Shown here: positions 1 to 9,677 of the stretch, in pieces
How positions within the stretch are numbered: the stretch's first letter is position 1
Layout of the letters: every line of letters starts with the position of its first letter
DNA from: Streptomyces sp. NBRC 109706
GTDB lineage: Bacteria > Actinomycetota > Actinomycetes > Streptomycetales > Streptomycetaceae
Length of the DNA stretch: 64,000 nt
Assembly (NCBI RefSeq): GCF_000974485.1
Contig: NZ_BBOM01000007.1
Location: forward strand, 124,001 to 188,000
Direction: 5' to 3'
Notes under the pieces: generated by a model
Seen by the model: only the letters and a program-made list of their open reading frames with translations
Told to the model about the DNA's origin: nothing
The model's database searches: none
Made by a program: the position numbers and the translations under genes

Positions 1-860
1 TTGAGTGCCGCACCCGTGACCCCGGCGCGGGCGCGCGCGTGCAGCGCGTGCGCCTCCCTGAGCCACCAGGCGCCGGCAAGAGCCGCGACCACCGGGTAGA
101 ACCAGCCGGTGTAGCCCAGCGGCCACAGCAGCAGGGAGACGGCCACCATCACCCAGCTGTAGCGCACGATCTGCCGGGCGACCACCTTGTTGCTGGCGAT
201 CACCGGCAGCATGGGCACGCCGACCCGGGCGTAGTCCTCCTTGACCTTCATCGACAGCGGCCAGTAGTGCGGCGGGGTCCAGAAGAAGATCACCATGAAG
301 AGGATCACGGCCGCCCAGGACAGCTCGCCCGTCACCGAGGACCAGCCGATCAGCACCGGCAGACAGCCGGCGATGCCGCCCCAGACGATGTTCTGGCTGG
401 TTCGCCGCTTGAGCAGCATCGTGTAGACCACGACATAGAAGAGCAGCGCCCCCAGGGCGAGCCATGCCGACACCCAGTTGACGGTGAGGCCGAACCAGAG
501 GGTGGACACCACGGCGAGCGTCACCCCGAACGCCAGGCACTCCCCTGGCGAGACCACGCCGGTGACCAGGGGCCGGTTCTGGGTGCGCGCCATCAGGGCG
601 TCGATGTCGCGGTCGATGTACATGTTGAGCGCATTGGCGCCGCCGGCCGAGAGATAGCCGCCGAGGCAGGTGGCCACCACCAGCCAGAGCTCGGGGACCC
701 CCTGGGCGGCGAGGAACATCACCGGAACGGTGGTGGTCAACAGCAGCTCGATGATGCGGGGCTTCGTCAGTGCGATGAACGCCTTGACCCGATCTCCCGT
801 TGACCAATGGTCGGAGCCCGGAGCGGACCCTGCCACAGGGTGGGAATCAACGGCCGTCAC
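1..860 (-). CDS. ctaB: Protoheme IX farnesyltransferase, 3' end outside window
   Basis: This UbiA-family membrane prenyltransferase adds a farnesyl group to heme b to make heme O, on the way to heme A for the aa3 cytochrome oxidase. The visible 286 codons contain the family's prenyl-diphosphate motif (NMYIDRDID, near residue 72) and the second Asp-containing loop before YARVGVPMLP, with hydrophobic helices between them. The frame stays open to the window edge, so roughly the last 30 residues are missing. I chose the GTG at 860 because AGAGG lies just upstream and the protein then begins VTAVDS, like Streptomyces CtaB; a second GTG two codons earlier is possible. The gene is divergent from tkt. 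Confidence 0.93.
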   Translation of the reverse strand, partial: MTAVDSHPVAGSAPGSDHWSTGDRVKAFIALTKPRIIELLLTTTVPVMFLAAQGVPELWLVVATCLGGYLSAGGANALNMYIDRDIDALMARTQNRPLVTGVVSPGECLAFGVTLAVVSTLWFGLTVNWVSAWLALGALLFYVVVYTMLLKRRTSQNIVWGGIAGCLPVLIGWSSVTGELSWAAVILFMVIFFWTPPHYWPLSMKVKEDYARVGVPMLPVIASNKVVARQIVRYSWVMVAVSLLLWPLGYTGWFYPVVAALAGAWWLREAHALHARARAGVTGAAL

Positions 861-1268
861 GGGCACCTCTGGATGTGCGACATCAGCGATCGGAGGGCAA
901 CCCCCGAGCCCGTGGAACGGGTCTGCCGGGAGCTGGCTGGGCGGGTCCCTACCGGCCCGAAGGTCGGCGAGTGAGACCCCCACACACCCCGTCACTGTAG
1001 TCGCCCGACTTCATCCGCCCGCCGCCGGGGGTGCCGTGTTGGCGCCGGGGGTGCCGTGTTGGCACCGACCTCTATCCCGCCGACCCGGCACCCCCTGGGG
1101 TGGCTGGGGGCGGCCCGGGGAAGGACTGGGGACGCCTGTCCGAACGGCACGGGAGTCGCCGACAGTGCCAGAGGTAGGCTCGACACGGCCAGGTGAGTCC
1201 GACTCCGTCGTCGGGCGGATATGTCATGTCACCAGCCACAGAACTCCGGAGAGGAGCCCTGACGCAGG
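861..1268. other. ctaB–tkt divergent intergenic region
   Basis: This 408-bp gap carries the divergent promoters of ctaB and tkt. It holds a perfect 20-bp tandem duplication (1024–1063) whose end folds into GGTGCC-5-GGCACC. TAGGCT at 1173–1178 is a possible -10 element for tkt. I see no credible gene in it. Confidence 0.6.
1024..1063. repeat. 20-bp perfect tandem duplication
   Basis: GCCGGGGGTGCCGTGTTGGC occurs twice head to tail with no mismatch, at 1024–1043 and 1044–1063, between ctaB and tkt. It could be replication slippage or a doubled regulator site. Confidence 0.9.
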
Positions 1269-3347
1269 GTGAGCGAGAAGCCGACGACCTCAGATCTCGA
1301 ATGGACCGAACTGGACCAGCGGGCCGTTGACACAGCCCGCGTCCTGGCCATGGACTCCGTACAGAAGGTGGGCAACGGCCACCCTGGCACGGCGATGAGC
1401 CTGGCACCGGTCGCGTACCTGCTCTTCCAGAAGCTGATGCGGCACGACCCGTCGGCCCCCGGCTGGGCGGCCAGGGACCGTTTCGTGCTCTCCGTCGGGC
1501 ATTCCAGCCTGACCCTCTACATCCAGCTCTACCTGGCCGGCTACGGCCTGGAGTTGGACGACCTGAAGTCCTTCCGCACCTGGGGCTCCCGCACCCCCGG
1601 CCACCCCGAGCAGGGGCACACGGTCGGCGTCGAGACCACCACGGGGCCGCTGGGCCAGGGCGTGGCCAACGCGGTCGGCATGGCGATGGCCGCGCGATAC
1701 GAGCGTGGGCTCTTCGACCCCGAAGCGGCGCCGGGGGCCTCCCTGTTCGACCACACCGTCTGGGTCGTCGCCGGCGACGGCTGCCTCCAGGAGGGCGTGG
1801 CGGCCGAGGCGTCCTCGCTGGCCGGCCACCAGAAGCTCGGCAATCTGGTGCTGCTCTACGACGACAACCACATCTCCATCGAGGGCGACACCGAGACCGC
1901 GTTCTCCGAGGACGTGCTGGCCCGCTACGCCTCCTACGGCTGGCATGTGCAGCGGGTCGCGCCCCGGGAGAACGGCGATCTCGACCCGGCGGCGCTGCAC
2001 GAGGCGTTCGTGGCCGCGCGTGCCGAGACGGGCCGCCCGTCCATCATCGCCGCCCGTTCGATCATCGCCTGGCCGGCGCCCAACGCGCAGAACACCGAGG
2101 CGGCGCACGGCTCGGCGCTGGGCGCCGAGGAGGTCGCGGCCACCAAGAAGGTGCTGGGCTTCGACCCCGAGGCGCACTTCGCGGTCGCCCCCGAGGTGCT
2201 GCGGCACGCCAGGGCGGCCGTCGAGCGCGGCCGGACCGCGCGCGCCGCCTGGGAGAAGGAGCTGGACGGCTGGCGGCAGGCCAACCCGGAGCGGGCCGCC
2301 CTGTTCGACCGGGTGCGGGCCGGTGAGCTGCCGGACGGCTGGGAGGACGCGCTGCCCGGCTTCGACGCGGGCACCGACGTGGCCACCCGCAAGGCGTCGG
2401 GCCAGGTGCTGAAGCGGCTGGGCGGGGTGCTGCCCGAGCTGTGGGGCGGCTCCGCCGACCTGGCCGGGTCCAACAACACCACCATCGACGCGACCTCGTC
2501 GTTCCTCCCGGCGGACAACCCGCTGTCGGTCGCCGACCCCTACGGCCGCACGGTGCACTTCGGCATCCGCGAGCACGCCATGGGCTCGGCGATGAACGGC
2601 ATCGCGCTGCACGGCAACACCCGGATCTACGGCGGCACGTTCCTGGTCTTCTCGGACTACATGCGCCCCGCCGTGCGGCTGGCCGCGCTGATGAGGCTGC
2701 CGGTCACCTATGTCTGGACGCACGACTCGATCGGTCTGGGCGAGGACGGCCCGACCCACCAGCCGGTCGAGCATCTGGCGAGCCTGCGGGCCATCCCCGG
2801 GCTCAACGTGGTCCGGCCCGCCGACGCCAACGAGACGGTCATCGCCTGGCGGGAGATCCTCAAGCGCCACCGGACCGACCCGGCGCCGCACGGCCTCGCG
2901 CTGACCCGGCAGAACGTGCCGACCTACGCGGCCGACGAGAACACGGCCAGGGGCGGCTATGTGCACACCGAGGCCGAGGGCGGCCCCGCGCGCGTCATCC
3001 TGATCGGCACGGGTTCCGAGGTGCATCTGGCGGTGGCGGCGCGGGAGGCGCTGCAGGCCGAGGGGGTGCCCACTCGGGTGGTGTCGATGCCCTGCGCCGA
3101 GTGGTTCGAGGAGCAGGATCAGGCGTACCGGGATCATGTGCTGTCGCCCGATGTGCGGGCCAGGGTCGCGGTGGAGGCGGGCGTCGGCCTGACCTGGCAC
3201 CGCTATGTCGGCCAGGCCGGCCGCGTGGTCTCGTTGGAGCACTTCGGTGCTTCCGCCGACTACCGGACGCTGTACCGGGAGTTCGGCATCACCCCCGAGG
3301 CCGTCGCCCAGGCCGCGCGGGAATCCCTGACGGCCGCCGAGCGCTGA
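1269..3347 (+). CDS. tkt: Transketolase
   Basis: This thiamine-diphosphate enzyme moves two-carbon units between pentose, heptulose and triose/hexose phosphates in the non-oxidative pentose phosphate pathway. The protein is 692 aa, normal for the family. GNGHPGTAMS near the N-terminus, the ThDP/metal motif GDGCLQEG followed by a downstream N, and the pyrimidine-domain segment FGIREHAMGS are all present. The start is GTG at 1269, with GGAG about 10 nt upstream. It is the first gene of a plus-strand operon (tkt-tal-zwf-opcA-pgl) that holds most of the pentose phosphate pathway. The transaldolase follows after 35 bp. Confidence 0.97.
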   Translation: MSEKPTTSDLEWTELDQRAVDTARVLAMDSVQKVGNGHPGTAMSLAPVAYLLFQKLMRHDPSAPGWAARDRFVLSVGHSSLTLYIQLYLAGYGLELDDLKSFRTWGSRTPGHPEQGHTVGVETTTGPLGQGVANAVGMAMAARYERGLFDPEAAPGASLFDHTVWVVAGDGCLQEGVAAEASSLAGHQKLGNLVLLYDDNHISIEGDTETAFSEDVLARYASYGWHVQRVAPRENGDLDPAALHEAFVAARAETGRPSIIAARSIIAWPAPNAQNTEAAHGSALGAEEVAATKKVLGFDPEAHFAVAPEVLRHARAAVERGRTARAAWEKELDGWRQANPERAALFDRVRAGELPDGWEDALPGFDAGTDVATRKASGQVLKRLGGVLPELWGGSADLAGSNNTTIDATSSFLPADNPLSVADPYGRTVHFGIREHAMGSAMNGIALHGNTRIYGGTFLVFSDYMRPAVRLAALMRLPVTYVWTHDSIGLGEDGPTHQPVEHLASLRAIPGLNVVRPADANETVIAWREILKRHRTDPAPHGLALTRQNVPTYAADENTARGGYVHTEAEGGPARVILIGTGSEVHLAVAAREALQAEGVPTRVVSMPCAEWFEEQDQAYRDHVLSPDVRARVAVEAGVGLTWHRYVGQAGRVVSLEHFGASADYRTLYREFGITPEAVAQAARESLTAAER

Positions 3348-3382
3348 CACCTATACACGAGACAGCAGGAGACGCGAATTCC

Positions 3383-4501
3383 ATGACTGACGCACTCAAG
3401 CGCCTCTCCGAGGAGGGTGTCGCGATCTGGCTGGACGATCTGTCGCGCAAGCGGATCTCGTCCGGCGACCTCGCCGAGCTGCTGGACGCCCAGCACGTGG
3501 TGGGTGTGACGACCAACCCGGCCATCTTCCAGAAGGCGATCTCGCACGGCGACGGCTACGAGGAGCAGTTGGCCGACCTCGCGGCCCGCAAGGTGACGGT
3601 CGAGGAGGCGGTGCGCATGATCACCACCGCCGACGTACGGGACGCCGCCGACGTGCTGCGCCCGGTGCACGAGTCGACGGGCGGGCTCGACGGGCGGGTC
3701 TCCATCGAGGTGGACCCGAGGCTGGCGCACGACACCCGGGCGACCATCGCCGAGGCCAAGCAGCTGGCCTGGCTGGTCGACCGGCCCAACACGTTCATCA
3801 AGATCCCGGCCACCAGGGCGGGGCTGCCGGCGATCACGGAGACGATCGGGCGCGGCATCAGCGTCAATGTGACGTTGATCTTCTCGTTGGACCGCTACCG
3901 CGAGGTGATGGACGCCTATCAGGCGGGGCTTGAGCAGGCGAAGGCCCGCGGGCTCGATCTGGACTCGATCTACTCGGTGGCGTCGTTCTTCGTCTCCCGG
4001 GTCGACACCGAGATCGACAAGCGGCTGTCCGCGATCGGCACCCCGGAGGCCGAGGCGCTGCGCGGCAAGGCAGCTCTGGCCAACGCCCGGCTGGCGTACC
4101 AGGCGTACGAGGAGGTCGTCGCCGCCGACCGCTGGCAGGCGCTGGAGCGCGCCGGCGCCAACACACAGCGTCCGCTGTGGGCCTCCACCGGGGTCAAGGA
4201 CCCGAACCTCCCCGACACCCTTTATGTCACGGAGCTGGTGGCGCCCGGCACGGTCAACACCATGCCGGAGCCCACGCTCAGGGCGACGGAGGACCACGGG
4301 GAGATCGCCGGGGACACCGTCCGCGGCACCTACCGGCAGGCGCGCGCCGATCTGGACGCGCTGGCCGGGGTCGGCGTGGACTACGACGACGTGGTCCGGG
4401 TGCTGGAGGAGGAGGGCGTGGAGAAGTTCGAGACCGCCTGGGTCGCGCTGCTCGAATCCACCCAGGCGGAGCTCGAACGCCTGGCCCGCGAGGAGGGTTG
4501 A
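3383..4501 (+). CDS. tal: Transaldolase
   Basis: Transaldolase exchanges a dihydroxyacetone unit between sedoheptulose-7-phosphate and glyceraldehyde-3-phosphate. The protein is 372 aa, the long form typical of actinobacteria. GVTTNPAIFQ (residues 41–50) and the Schiff-base lysine in NTFIKIPAT (K140) are intact. The ATG at 3383 has a good Shine-Dalgarno (AGGAGA) about 8 nt upstream. It sits between tkt and zwf, with only 7 bp before the zwf start, so co-translation with zwf is likely. Confidence 0.97.
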   Translation: MTDALKRLSEEGVAIWLDDLSRKRISSGDLAELLDAQHVVGVTTNPAIFQKAISHGDGYEEQLADLAARKVTVEEAVRMITTADVRDAADVLRPVHESTGGLDGRVSIEVDPRLAHDTRATIAEAKQLAWLVDRPNTFIKIPATRAGLPAITETIGRGISVNVTLIFSLDRYREVMDAYQAGLEQAKARGLDLDSIYSVASFFVSRVDTEIDKRLSAIGTPEAEALRGKAALANARLAYQAYEEVVAADRWQALERAGANTQRPLWASTGVKDPNLPDTLYVTELVAPGTVNTMPEPTLRATEDHGEIAGDTVRGTYRQARADLDALAGVGVDYDDVVRVLEEEGVEKFETAWVALLESTQAELERLAREEG

Positions 4502-4508
4502 GACCCCG

Positions 4509-6044
4509 GTGAGCGGTATCGGGAACCACACAAACCCGCTACGCGACGCGCAGGACCGCCGACTGCCCCGGATCGCGGGGCCTTCGGGCCTGGTCATCTT
4601 CGGGGTCACCGGCGACCTCTCCCGCAAGAAGCTGATGCCGGCCGTCTACGACCTGTCCAACCGGGGGCTGTTGCCGCCGGGTTTCTCCCTGGTGGGCTTC
4701 GCCCGCAGGGACTGGGCGGACGAGGACTTCGCCCGGGTGGTGCACGACTCCGTCAAGCAGTACGCGCGTACCCCGTTCCGTGAGGAGGTCTGGCGGCAGC
4801 TGGCCGAGGGGATGCGTTTCGTCCAGGGCACCTTCGACGACGACGAGGCGTTCGTCCGGCTGCGCGGCACCATCGACCAGCTGGACAAGGAGCGTGGCAC
4901 GGGGGGCAACTTCGCGTTCTACCTCTCGGTGCCGCCGAAGTTCTTCCCCACGGTGGTGCGTCAGCTGAAGAAGCACGGCCTCTCCGAGGGGCCGGGCGAC
5001 AGCTGGCGGCGGGCCGTGATCGAGAAGCCGTTCGGGCACGATCTGGCCTCGGCGCAGGAGCTGAACCGGGTGGTGCACGATGTCTTCCCGGCGCACGAGG
5101 TGTTCCGGATCGACCACTACCTCGGGAAGGAGACGGTTCAGAACATCCTGGCGCTGCGGTTCGCCAACACCATGTTCGAACCGCTCTGGAACCGCTCCTA
5201 TGTGGATCATGTCCAGATCACCATGGCCGAGGACATCGGCATCGGCGGCCGGGCCGGCTACTACGACGGCATCGGCTCCGCCCGCGACGTGATCCAGAAC
5301 CATCTGCTCCAGCTCATGGCCCTGACGGCGATGGAGGAGCCCGCGTCGTTCGACGCTGACACCCTGGTGACCGAGAAGCTCAAGGTGTTGAACGCCGTGA
5401 AGCTGCCGGCCGACCTGGGCCTGCACACGGTGCGCGGACAGTACGCGGCCGGCTGGCAGGGCGGCGAGAAGGTCGCCGGCTATCTGGAGGAGGAGGGCAT
5501 CGACCCCGCCTCCGCCACGGACACCTACGCGGCCATAAAGCTGGAGGTGGACAACCGCCGCTGGGCGGGCGTCCCGTTCTATCTGCGCACCGGCAAACGG
5601 CTCGGCCGCCGGGTCACGGAGATCGCCGTGGTCTTCCAGCGCGCCCCCTACTCCCCCTTCAACACCACCGACACCCAGGAGCTGGGGCGCAACGCCCTGG
5701 TGATCCGGGTGCAGCCGGACGAGGGGATCACGGTGCGTTTCGGCTCCAAGGTGCCGGGCACCCAGATGGAGATCAGGGACGTCACCATGGACTTCGCCTA
5801 CGGCGAGTCCTTCACCGAGTCCAGCCCGGAAGCCTATGAACGGCTGCTGCTCGATCTGCTGCTGGGCGACGCCAACCTCTTCCCCCGGCACCAGGAGGTC
5901 GAGCGGTCCTGGGAGATCCTGGACCCGATCGAGGAGTTCTGGGCCGGCCACGGCAAGCCCGAGCCCTACACCGCCGGCACCTGGGGGCCCAAGGCGGCGG
6001 ACGACATGCTGGCGCGCGACGGACGGAGCTGGCGGCGGCCATGA
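4509..6044 (+). CDS. zwf: Glucose-6-phosphate 1-dehydrogenase
   Basis: This is the NADP-linked first step of the oxidative pentose phosphate pathway. The protein is 511 aa from GTG 4509. The Rossmann motif GVTGDLS is at residues 32–38, EKPFGHD lies mid-protein and the substrate-binding signature RIDHYLGK is at residues 200–207. The start is supported because the next residues, NPLRDAQDRRLPRIAGPSG, match the usual Streptomyces Zwf N-terminus. Its stop overlaps the opcA start (ATGA at 6041–6044), which fits translational coupling to its assembly factor. Confidence 0.97.
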   Translation: MSGIGNHTNPLRDAQDRRLPRIAGPSGLVIFGVTGDLSRKKLMPAVYDLSNRGLLPPGFSLVGFARRDWADEDFARVVHDSVKQYARTPFREEVWRQLAEGMRFVQGTFDDDEAFVRLRGTIDQLDKERGTGGNFAFYLSVPPKFFPTVVRQLKKHGLSEGPGDSWRRAVIEKPFGHDLASAQELNRVVHDVFPAHEVFRIDHYLGKETVQNILALRFANTMFEPLWNRSYVDHVQITMAEDIGIGGRAGYYDGIGSARDVIQNHLLQLMALTAMEEPASFDADTLVTEKLKVLNAVKLPADLGLHTVRGQYAAGWQGGEKVAGYLEEEGIDPASATDTYAAIKLEVDNRRWAGVPFYLRTGKRLGRRVTEIAVVFQRAPYSPFNTTDTQELGRNALVIRVQPDEGITVRFGSKVPGTQMEIRDVTMDFAYGESFTESSPEAYERLLLDLLLGDANLFPRHQEVERSWEILDPIEEFWAGHGKPEPYTAGTWGPKAADDMLARDGRSWRRP

Positions 6045-7114
6045 ACATCGATCTCACGGACACCACGTCGAGCCAGATCAACTCCGCCCTGATCAGGGCC
6101 CGTCGGACCACGGGCTCACCGGCCGTCGGCATGGTGCTGACCATGGTCATCGTCACCGACGAGGGCAACCACTACGACGCGCTCAAGGCGGCCAACGAAG
6201 CCTCCAAGGAGCATCCGTCGCGGACCCTGGTGGTGATCGGCCGGCCGGGCCGATCGCGCCGCGAGCGGGCCTCGGCCCGGCTGGACGCCGAGGTGCGGGT
6301 CGGTGGCGACACCGGCATCGGCGAGACGGTGCTGCTGCGGCTGCACGGCGAGTTGGCCGCGCACGCGCACAGCGCGGTGCTGCCGCTGCTGCTCCCCGAC
6401 GCGCCGGTGGTGGTCTGGTGGCCCGAGGACGCGCCGGCGCACCCGTCGGACGATCCGCTGGGCGCGCTGGCGCAGCGGCGCATCACCGACGCGGCGACCA
6501 GCGAGGACCCGGCCGCCGAGCTGGCGCGCCGGGCGGCGGTCTACTCCCCCGGCGACACGGACCTGGCCTGGACCAGGATCACCCCGTGGCGCAGCGTGCT
6601 GGCCGCCGCGCTCGACCAGAAGCACGCCCCGATCTCGGCCGCCGAGGTCGAGGGCGAGGAACACAGCCCGAGCACCGAGCTGTTGGCCGACTGGCTCGGC
6701 GCGCGGCTCGGCGTGCCGGTCACCCGGGTGGTCTCGGCCGGCCCCGGGATCACCGCCGTGCGACTGACGGTCGAGGACGGGACGATCCGCCTGGAGCGCC
6801 CGGAGACCTCGCTGGCCACCCTCGCGGTGCCGGGGCAGCCGGACCGCCATGTGGCGCTCAACCGGCGCCCCACCTCGGAGCTGATCGCCGAGGAGCTGCG
6901 CCGGCTCGACCCGGACGAGGCGTACGCCCAGGCGGTGCGCTTCCACGGGGACGCCGTCCGGATCGCCGGCGGCAGCGGGAACGGTCACGGAAACGGCAGC
7001 GGGAGCGGTCACGGCGGCGGCCGGCCGGCGAAGCCCGCCCCCGCCGACAAGCCGAAGCCCGCCCCCGGCAGGGCCCCGGAGCGGGCCGGCAAGGCCGCCG
7101 AGGGGGGATCGTGA
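6041..7114 (+). CDS. opcA: Glucose-6-phosphate dehydrogenase assembly protein OpcA
   Basis: OpcA is needed for full activity and oligomerisation of G6PD in cyanobacteria and actinobacteria; it is not itself an enzyme. The 357-aa protein shows the family blocks VLTMVIVTDE, PVVVWWPED, RITDAA and the later segment LARR-YSPGDTDLAWTR. The last 45 or so residues are low complexity (Gly/His/Asn, then Pro/Lys/Ala) and probably disordered. The start overlaps the zwf stop by 4 nt and the stop overlaps the pgl start as GTGA, so zwf-opcA-pgl are tightly coupled. Confidence 0.95.
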   Translation: MNIDLTDTTSSQINSALIRARRTTGSPAVGMVLTMVIVTDEGNHYDALKAANEASKEHPSRTLVVIGRPGRSRRERASARLDAEVRVGGDTGIGETVLLRLHGELAAHAHSAVLPLLLPDAPVVVWWPEDAPAHPSDDPLGALAQRRITDAATSEDPAAELARRAAVYSPGDTDLAWTRITPWRSVLAAALDQKHAPISAAEVEGEEHSPSTELLADWLGARLGVPVTRVVSAGPGITAVRLTVEDGTIRLERPETSLATLAVPGQPDRHVALNRRPTSELIAEELRRLDPDEAYAQAVRFHGDAVRIAGGSGNGHGNGSGSGHGGGRPAKPAPADKPKPAPGRAPERAGKAAEGGS

Positions 7115-7854
7115 CGGTGCCGAGGCTGCTGGTCCACCGGGACCAGCAGCTGATGGCCCAGGCCACGGCGGCCCGTCTGATCACCGTGGTCCAGGACGCC
7201 CAGGCCGCTCGTGGCTCGGCCTCCGTGGTGCTGACCGGCGGGCGGAACGGCAACGGCCTGCTGGCCGCGCTGGCCGCTTCCCCGGCCAGGGAGGCCGTCG
7301 ACTGGTCCCGGCTCGACCTCTGGTGGGGCGACGAACGGTTCCTGCCGGCCGGCGATCCGGACCGCAACCACACCCAGGCCGCCCAGGCGTTGCTGGACGC
7401 GGTCCCGCTGGAGCCGGGACGGGTCCATGTGATGCCCGCCTCGGACGGCCCCTTCGGCGACGATCCGGAGGCGGCGGCCCGGGGCTACGCCGCCGAACTG
7501 GACGCCGCCACCGACCCGTTCGACGTCCTGCTGCTGGGCGTCGGCCCGGACGGCCATGTGGCCTCGCTCTTCCCCGGACTGCCGGCCGTGGGCGAACGGG
7601 ACACGACGGTGGTCGCCGTGCGTGAGGCCCCCAAGCCGCCGCCCACCCGGCTGAGCCTCACCCCCCCGGCGATCAACGCCGCCCGCCGGGTCTGGCTGTT
7701 GGCGGCCGGCGCCGACAAGGCCGAGGCGGCCGCCCGGGTCATGCGCGGCGACGCCCGGACGCCGGCGGCCGGCGTCCGGGGCACCGGCGAGACACTGCTG
7801 CTCGTCGACCAGGCCGCCGCCGTCGAGCTGCCCCCGGCGGCCACGGCCGGCTGA
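7111..7854 (+). CDS. pgl: 6-phosphogluconolactonase
   Basis: It hydrolyses 6-phosphogluconolactone made by Zwf. The 247-aa protein belongs to the NagB/6PGL superfamily. SVVLTGGRNG near residue 33, the segment WWGDERFLPAGDPDRN and LLGVGPDGHVASLFPG are the recognisable motifs. The GTG at 7111 overlaps the opcA stop (GTGA). It is the last gene of the pentose phosphate operon and converges on pgi 27 bp away, with no clear terminator hairpin between them. Confidence 0.95.
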   Translation: MTVPRLLVHRDQQLMAQATAARLITVVQDAQAARGSASVVLTGGRNGNGLLAALAASPAREAVDWSRLDLWWGDERFLPAGDPDRNHTQAAQALLDAVPLEPGRVHVMPASDGPFGDDPEAAARGYAAELDAATDPFDVLLLGVGPDGHVASLFPGLPAVGERDTTVVAVREAPKPPPTRLSLTPPAINAARRVWLLAAGADKAEAAARVMRGDARTPAAGVRGTGETLLLVDQAAAVELPPAATAG

Positions 7855-7881
7855 CCGCCTCCCGACCGCCGGGGTCGTCGC

Positions 7882-9543
7882 TCACCTGCCGCGCAACGCG
7901 CGGTACCGGGCGACGAGTCCGGCGGTCGAGGCGTCGAGCCCCGGCACCTCGGCGCCCTCCGTCAGGGCCGGCTCGACCTTCTTGGCTAGCACCTTGCCCA
8001 GTTCGACACCCCACTGGTCGAAGGAGTCGATGTCCCACACCGCTCCCTGGACGAACACCTTGTGCTCGTAGAGCGCGATCAGCTGCCCCAGCACGGCGGG
8101 CGACAGCTCCTCGGCCAGGATCGTGGTGGTGGGGCGGTTCCCGGGGAAGGTGCGGTGCGGCACCAACTCCTCGGCCACGCCCTCGGCGCGCACCTCGTCC
8201 GGCGTCTTGCCGAACGCCAGGGCCTGGCCCTGGGCGAAGAGGTTGGCCATCAGCAGATCGTGCTGCGCGGCGAGCGCGGGCGACAGCTCGGCGACCGGGC
8301 GGGCGAAGCCGATCAGGTCGGCCGGGATGAGCTTGGTGCCCTGGTGGAGCAACTGGTAGTACGCGTGCTGCCCGTTGGTGCCCGGGGTGCCCCACACCAC
8401 GGGCCCCGTCTGCCAGCTGACGGGCCGGCCCTGCCGGTCCACCCGCTTGCCGTTGGACTCCATGTCCAACTGCTGGAGATAGGCGGTGAACTGCCCGAGG
8501 TAGTGGCTGTAGGGCAGCACCGCATGGGACTGGGCGTTGAAGAAGGCGCCGTACCAGACGCCCAACAGGCCGAGCAGCAGCGGCGCGTTCTCCTCCGGCG
8601 GCGCGGTGCGGAAGTGCTCGTCCATCAGCCGGAAGCCGCCCAGCATCTCCCGGAACCGCTCCGGGCCGATGGCGACCAGCAGGGAGAGCCCGATCGCCGA
8701 GTCGAAGGAGTAACGGCCGCCGACCCAGTCCCAGAACTCGAACATGTTGGCCGTGTCGATGCCGAAGGCGGCGACCTTCTCGGCGTTGGTCGAGACCGCG
8801 ACGAAGTGCCGGGCGACGGCCGCGGGATCGCCACCGAGCCCGTCGAGCAGCCACTGGCGGGCCGAGGTGGCGTTGGTGATGGTCTCGATGGTGGTGAACG
8901 TCTTGGACGCCACGATGAACAGCGTGGTCGCCGGGTCCAGATCGCGCAGCGCCTCGTGCAGATCGGCGCCGTCCACATTGGAGACGAAGCGGAAGTCGAG
9001 CTCCCGCGCGGTGTAGGGGCGCAGCGCCTCGTAGGCCATCGCCGGACCCAGATCGGAGCCGCCGATACCGATGTTGACGACCGTGCGGATCCGCTGCCCG
9101 GTGTGGCCGAGCCACTTCCCCGAGCGCACCCGCTCCGCGAACTCCGAGAGCCGGTCCAGAACGGCGTGCACGGCCGGCACGACGTTTCCGCCGTTCCCGC
9201 CCTCGACCTCGATCACCGCGTCGGCCGGCGCGCGCAGCGCCGTGTGCAGCACCGCGCGGTCCTCGGTGACGTTGATCCGCTCGCCCCGGAACATCGCGTC
9301 CCGCAGCCCGGCCACCCCGGTGGTCCGCGCGAGCGCCCGGAGCAGCCGAAGCGTCTCGTCAGTCACCAACTGCTTGGAGTAGTCCAGGTAGAGATCGCCC
9401 ACCGTCAGGCCGTACCGGTCGGCCCGCCCCGGATCCTCGTCAAACAGCTTCCGCAGGCCCACCTCACCCAGCTCCGCGCGGTGCTTCGCCAGCGCGCCCC
9501 ACTCGGGCAGTTGGTCAAGACGGCCCCGGCCACCTGTAGTCAT
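7882..9543 (-). CDS. pgi: Glucose-6-phosphate isomerase
   Basis: Interconverts glucose-6-phosphate and fructose-6-phosphate, linking glycolysis to the neighbouring pentose phosphate operon. It is 553 aa, the usual large bacterial form. The phosphate-binding motifs GIGGSDLGPAMAYEAL and SKTFTTIET are present, as is the C-terminal GIELGK-like segment (WGVELGKVLAKK). The ATG at 9541–9543 begins MTTGGRGRLDQLPEW. It is read on the minus strand, after a hairpin that probably ends the rbpA-like transcript. Confidence 0.97.
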   Translation of the reverse strand: MTTGGRGRLDQLPEWGALAKHRAELGEVGLRKLFDEDPGRADRYGLTVGDLYLDYSKQLVTDETLRLLRALARTTGVAGLRDAMFRGERINVTEDRAVLHTALRAPADAVIEVEGGNGGNVVPAVHAVLDRLSEFAERVRSGKWLGHTGQRIRTVVNIGIGGSDLGPAMAYEALRPYTARELDFRFVSNVDGADLHEALRDLDPATTLFIVASKTFTTIETITNATSARQWLLDGLGGDPAAVARHFVAVSTNAEKVAAFGIDTANMFEFWDWVGGRYSFDSAIGLSLLVAIGPERFREMLGGFRLMDEHFRTAPPEENAPLLLGLLGVWYGAFFNAQSHAVLPYSHYLGQFTAYLQQLDMESNGKRVDRQGRPVSWQTGPVVWGTPGTNGQHAYYQLLHQGTKLIPADLIGFARPVAELSPALAAQHDLLMANLFAQGQALAFGKTPDEVRAEGVAEELVPHRTFPGNRPTTTILAEELSPAVLGQLIALYEHKVFVQGAVWDIDSFDQWGVELGKVLAKKVEPALTEGAEVPGLDASTAGLVARYRALRGR

Positions 9544-9620
9544 GTTCGCCTCGGTTATCCCTTGTGCTTACGTCCGGCCCCACGCTAGTCGATCGACCAC
9601 ACCGAGGCGGCGGCCAGCAG

Positions 9621-9656
9621 CAGTTCGGCCCCGGCACGGATGCCGGGGCCGAACTG
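9621..9656 (-). terminator. Hairpin terminator downstream of the rbpA-like gene
   Basis: Perfect 15-bp arms (9621–9635 and 9642–9656) enclose a 6-nt loop, 21 bp past the stop codon of the gene ending at 9678. There is no U-tract on the minus strand, which is common for Streptomyces hairpin terminators. Confidence 0.7.
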
Positions 9657-9677
9657 TTTCACCGAGGATGCGTTCGT

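Noticed and set aside
1290..3350. Very long open frames opposite tkt, uvrA, polA and other core genes
   Set aside because: They are antisense or shifted frames of GC-rich genes with no conserved motifs and poor starts. The genes on the other strand are certain.
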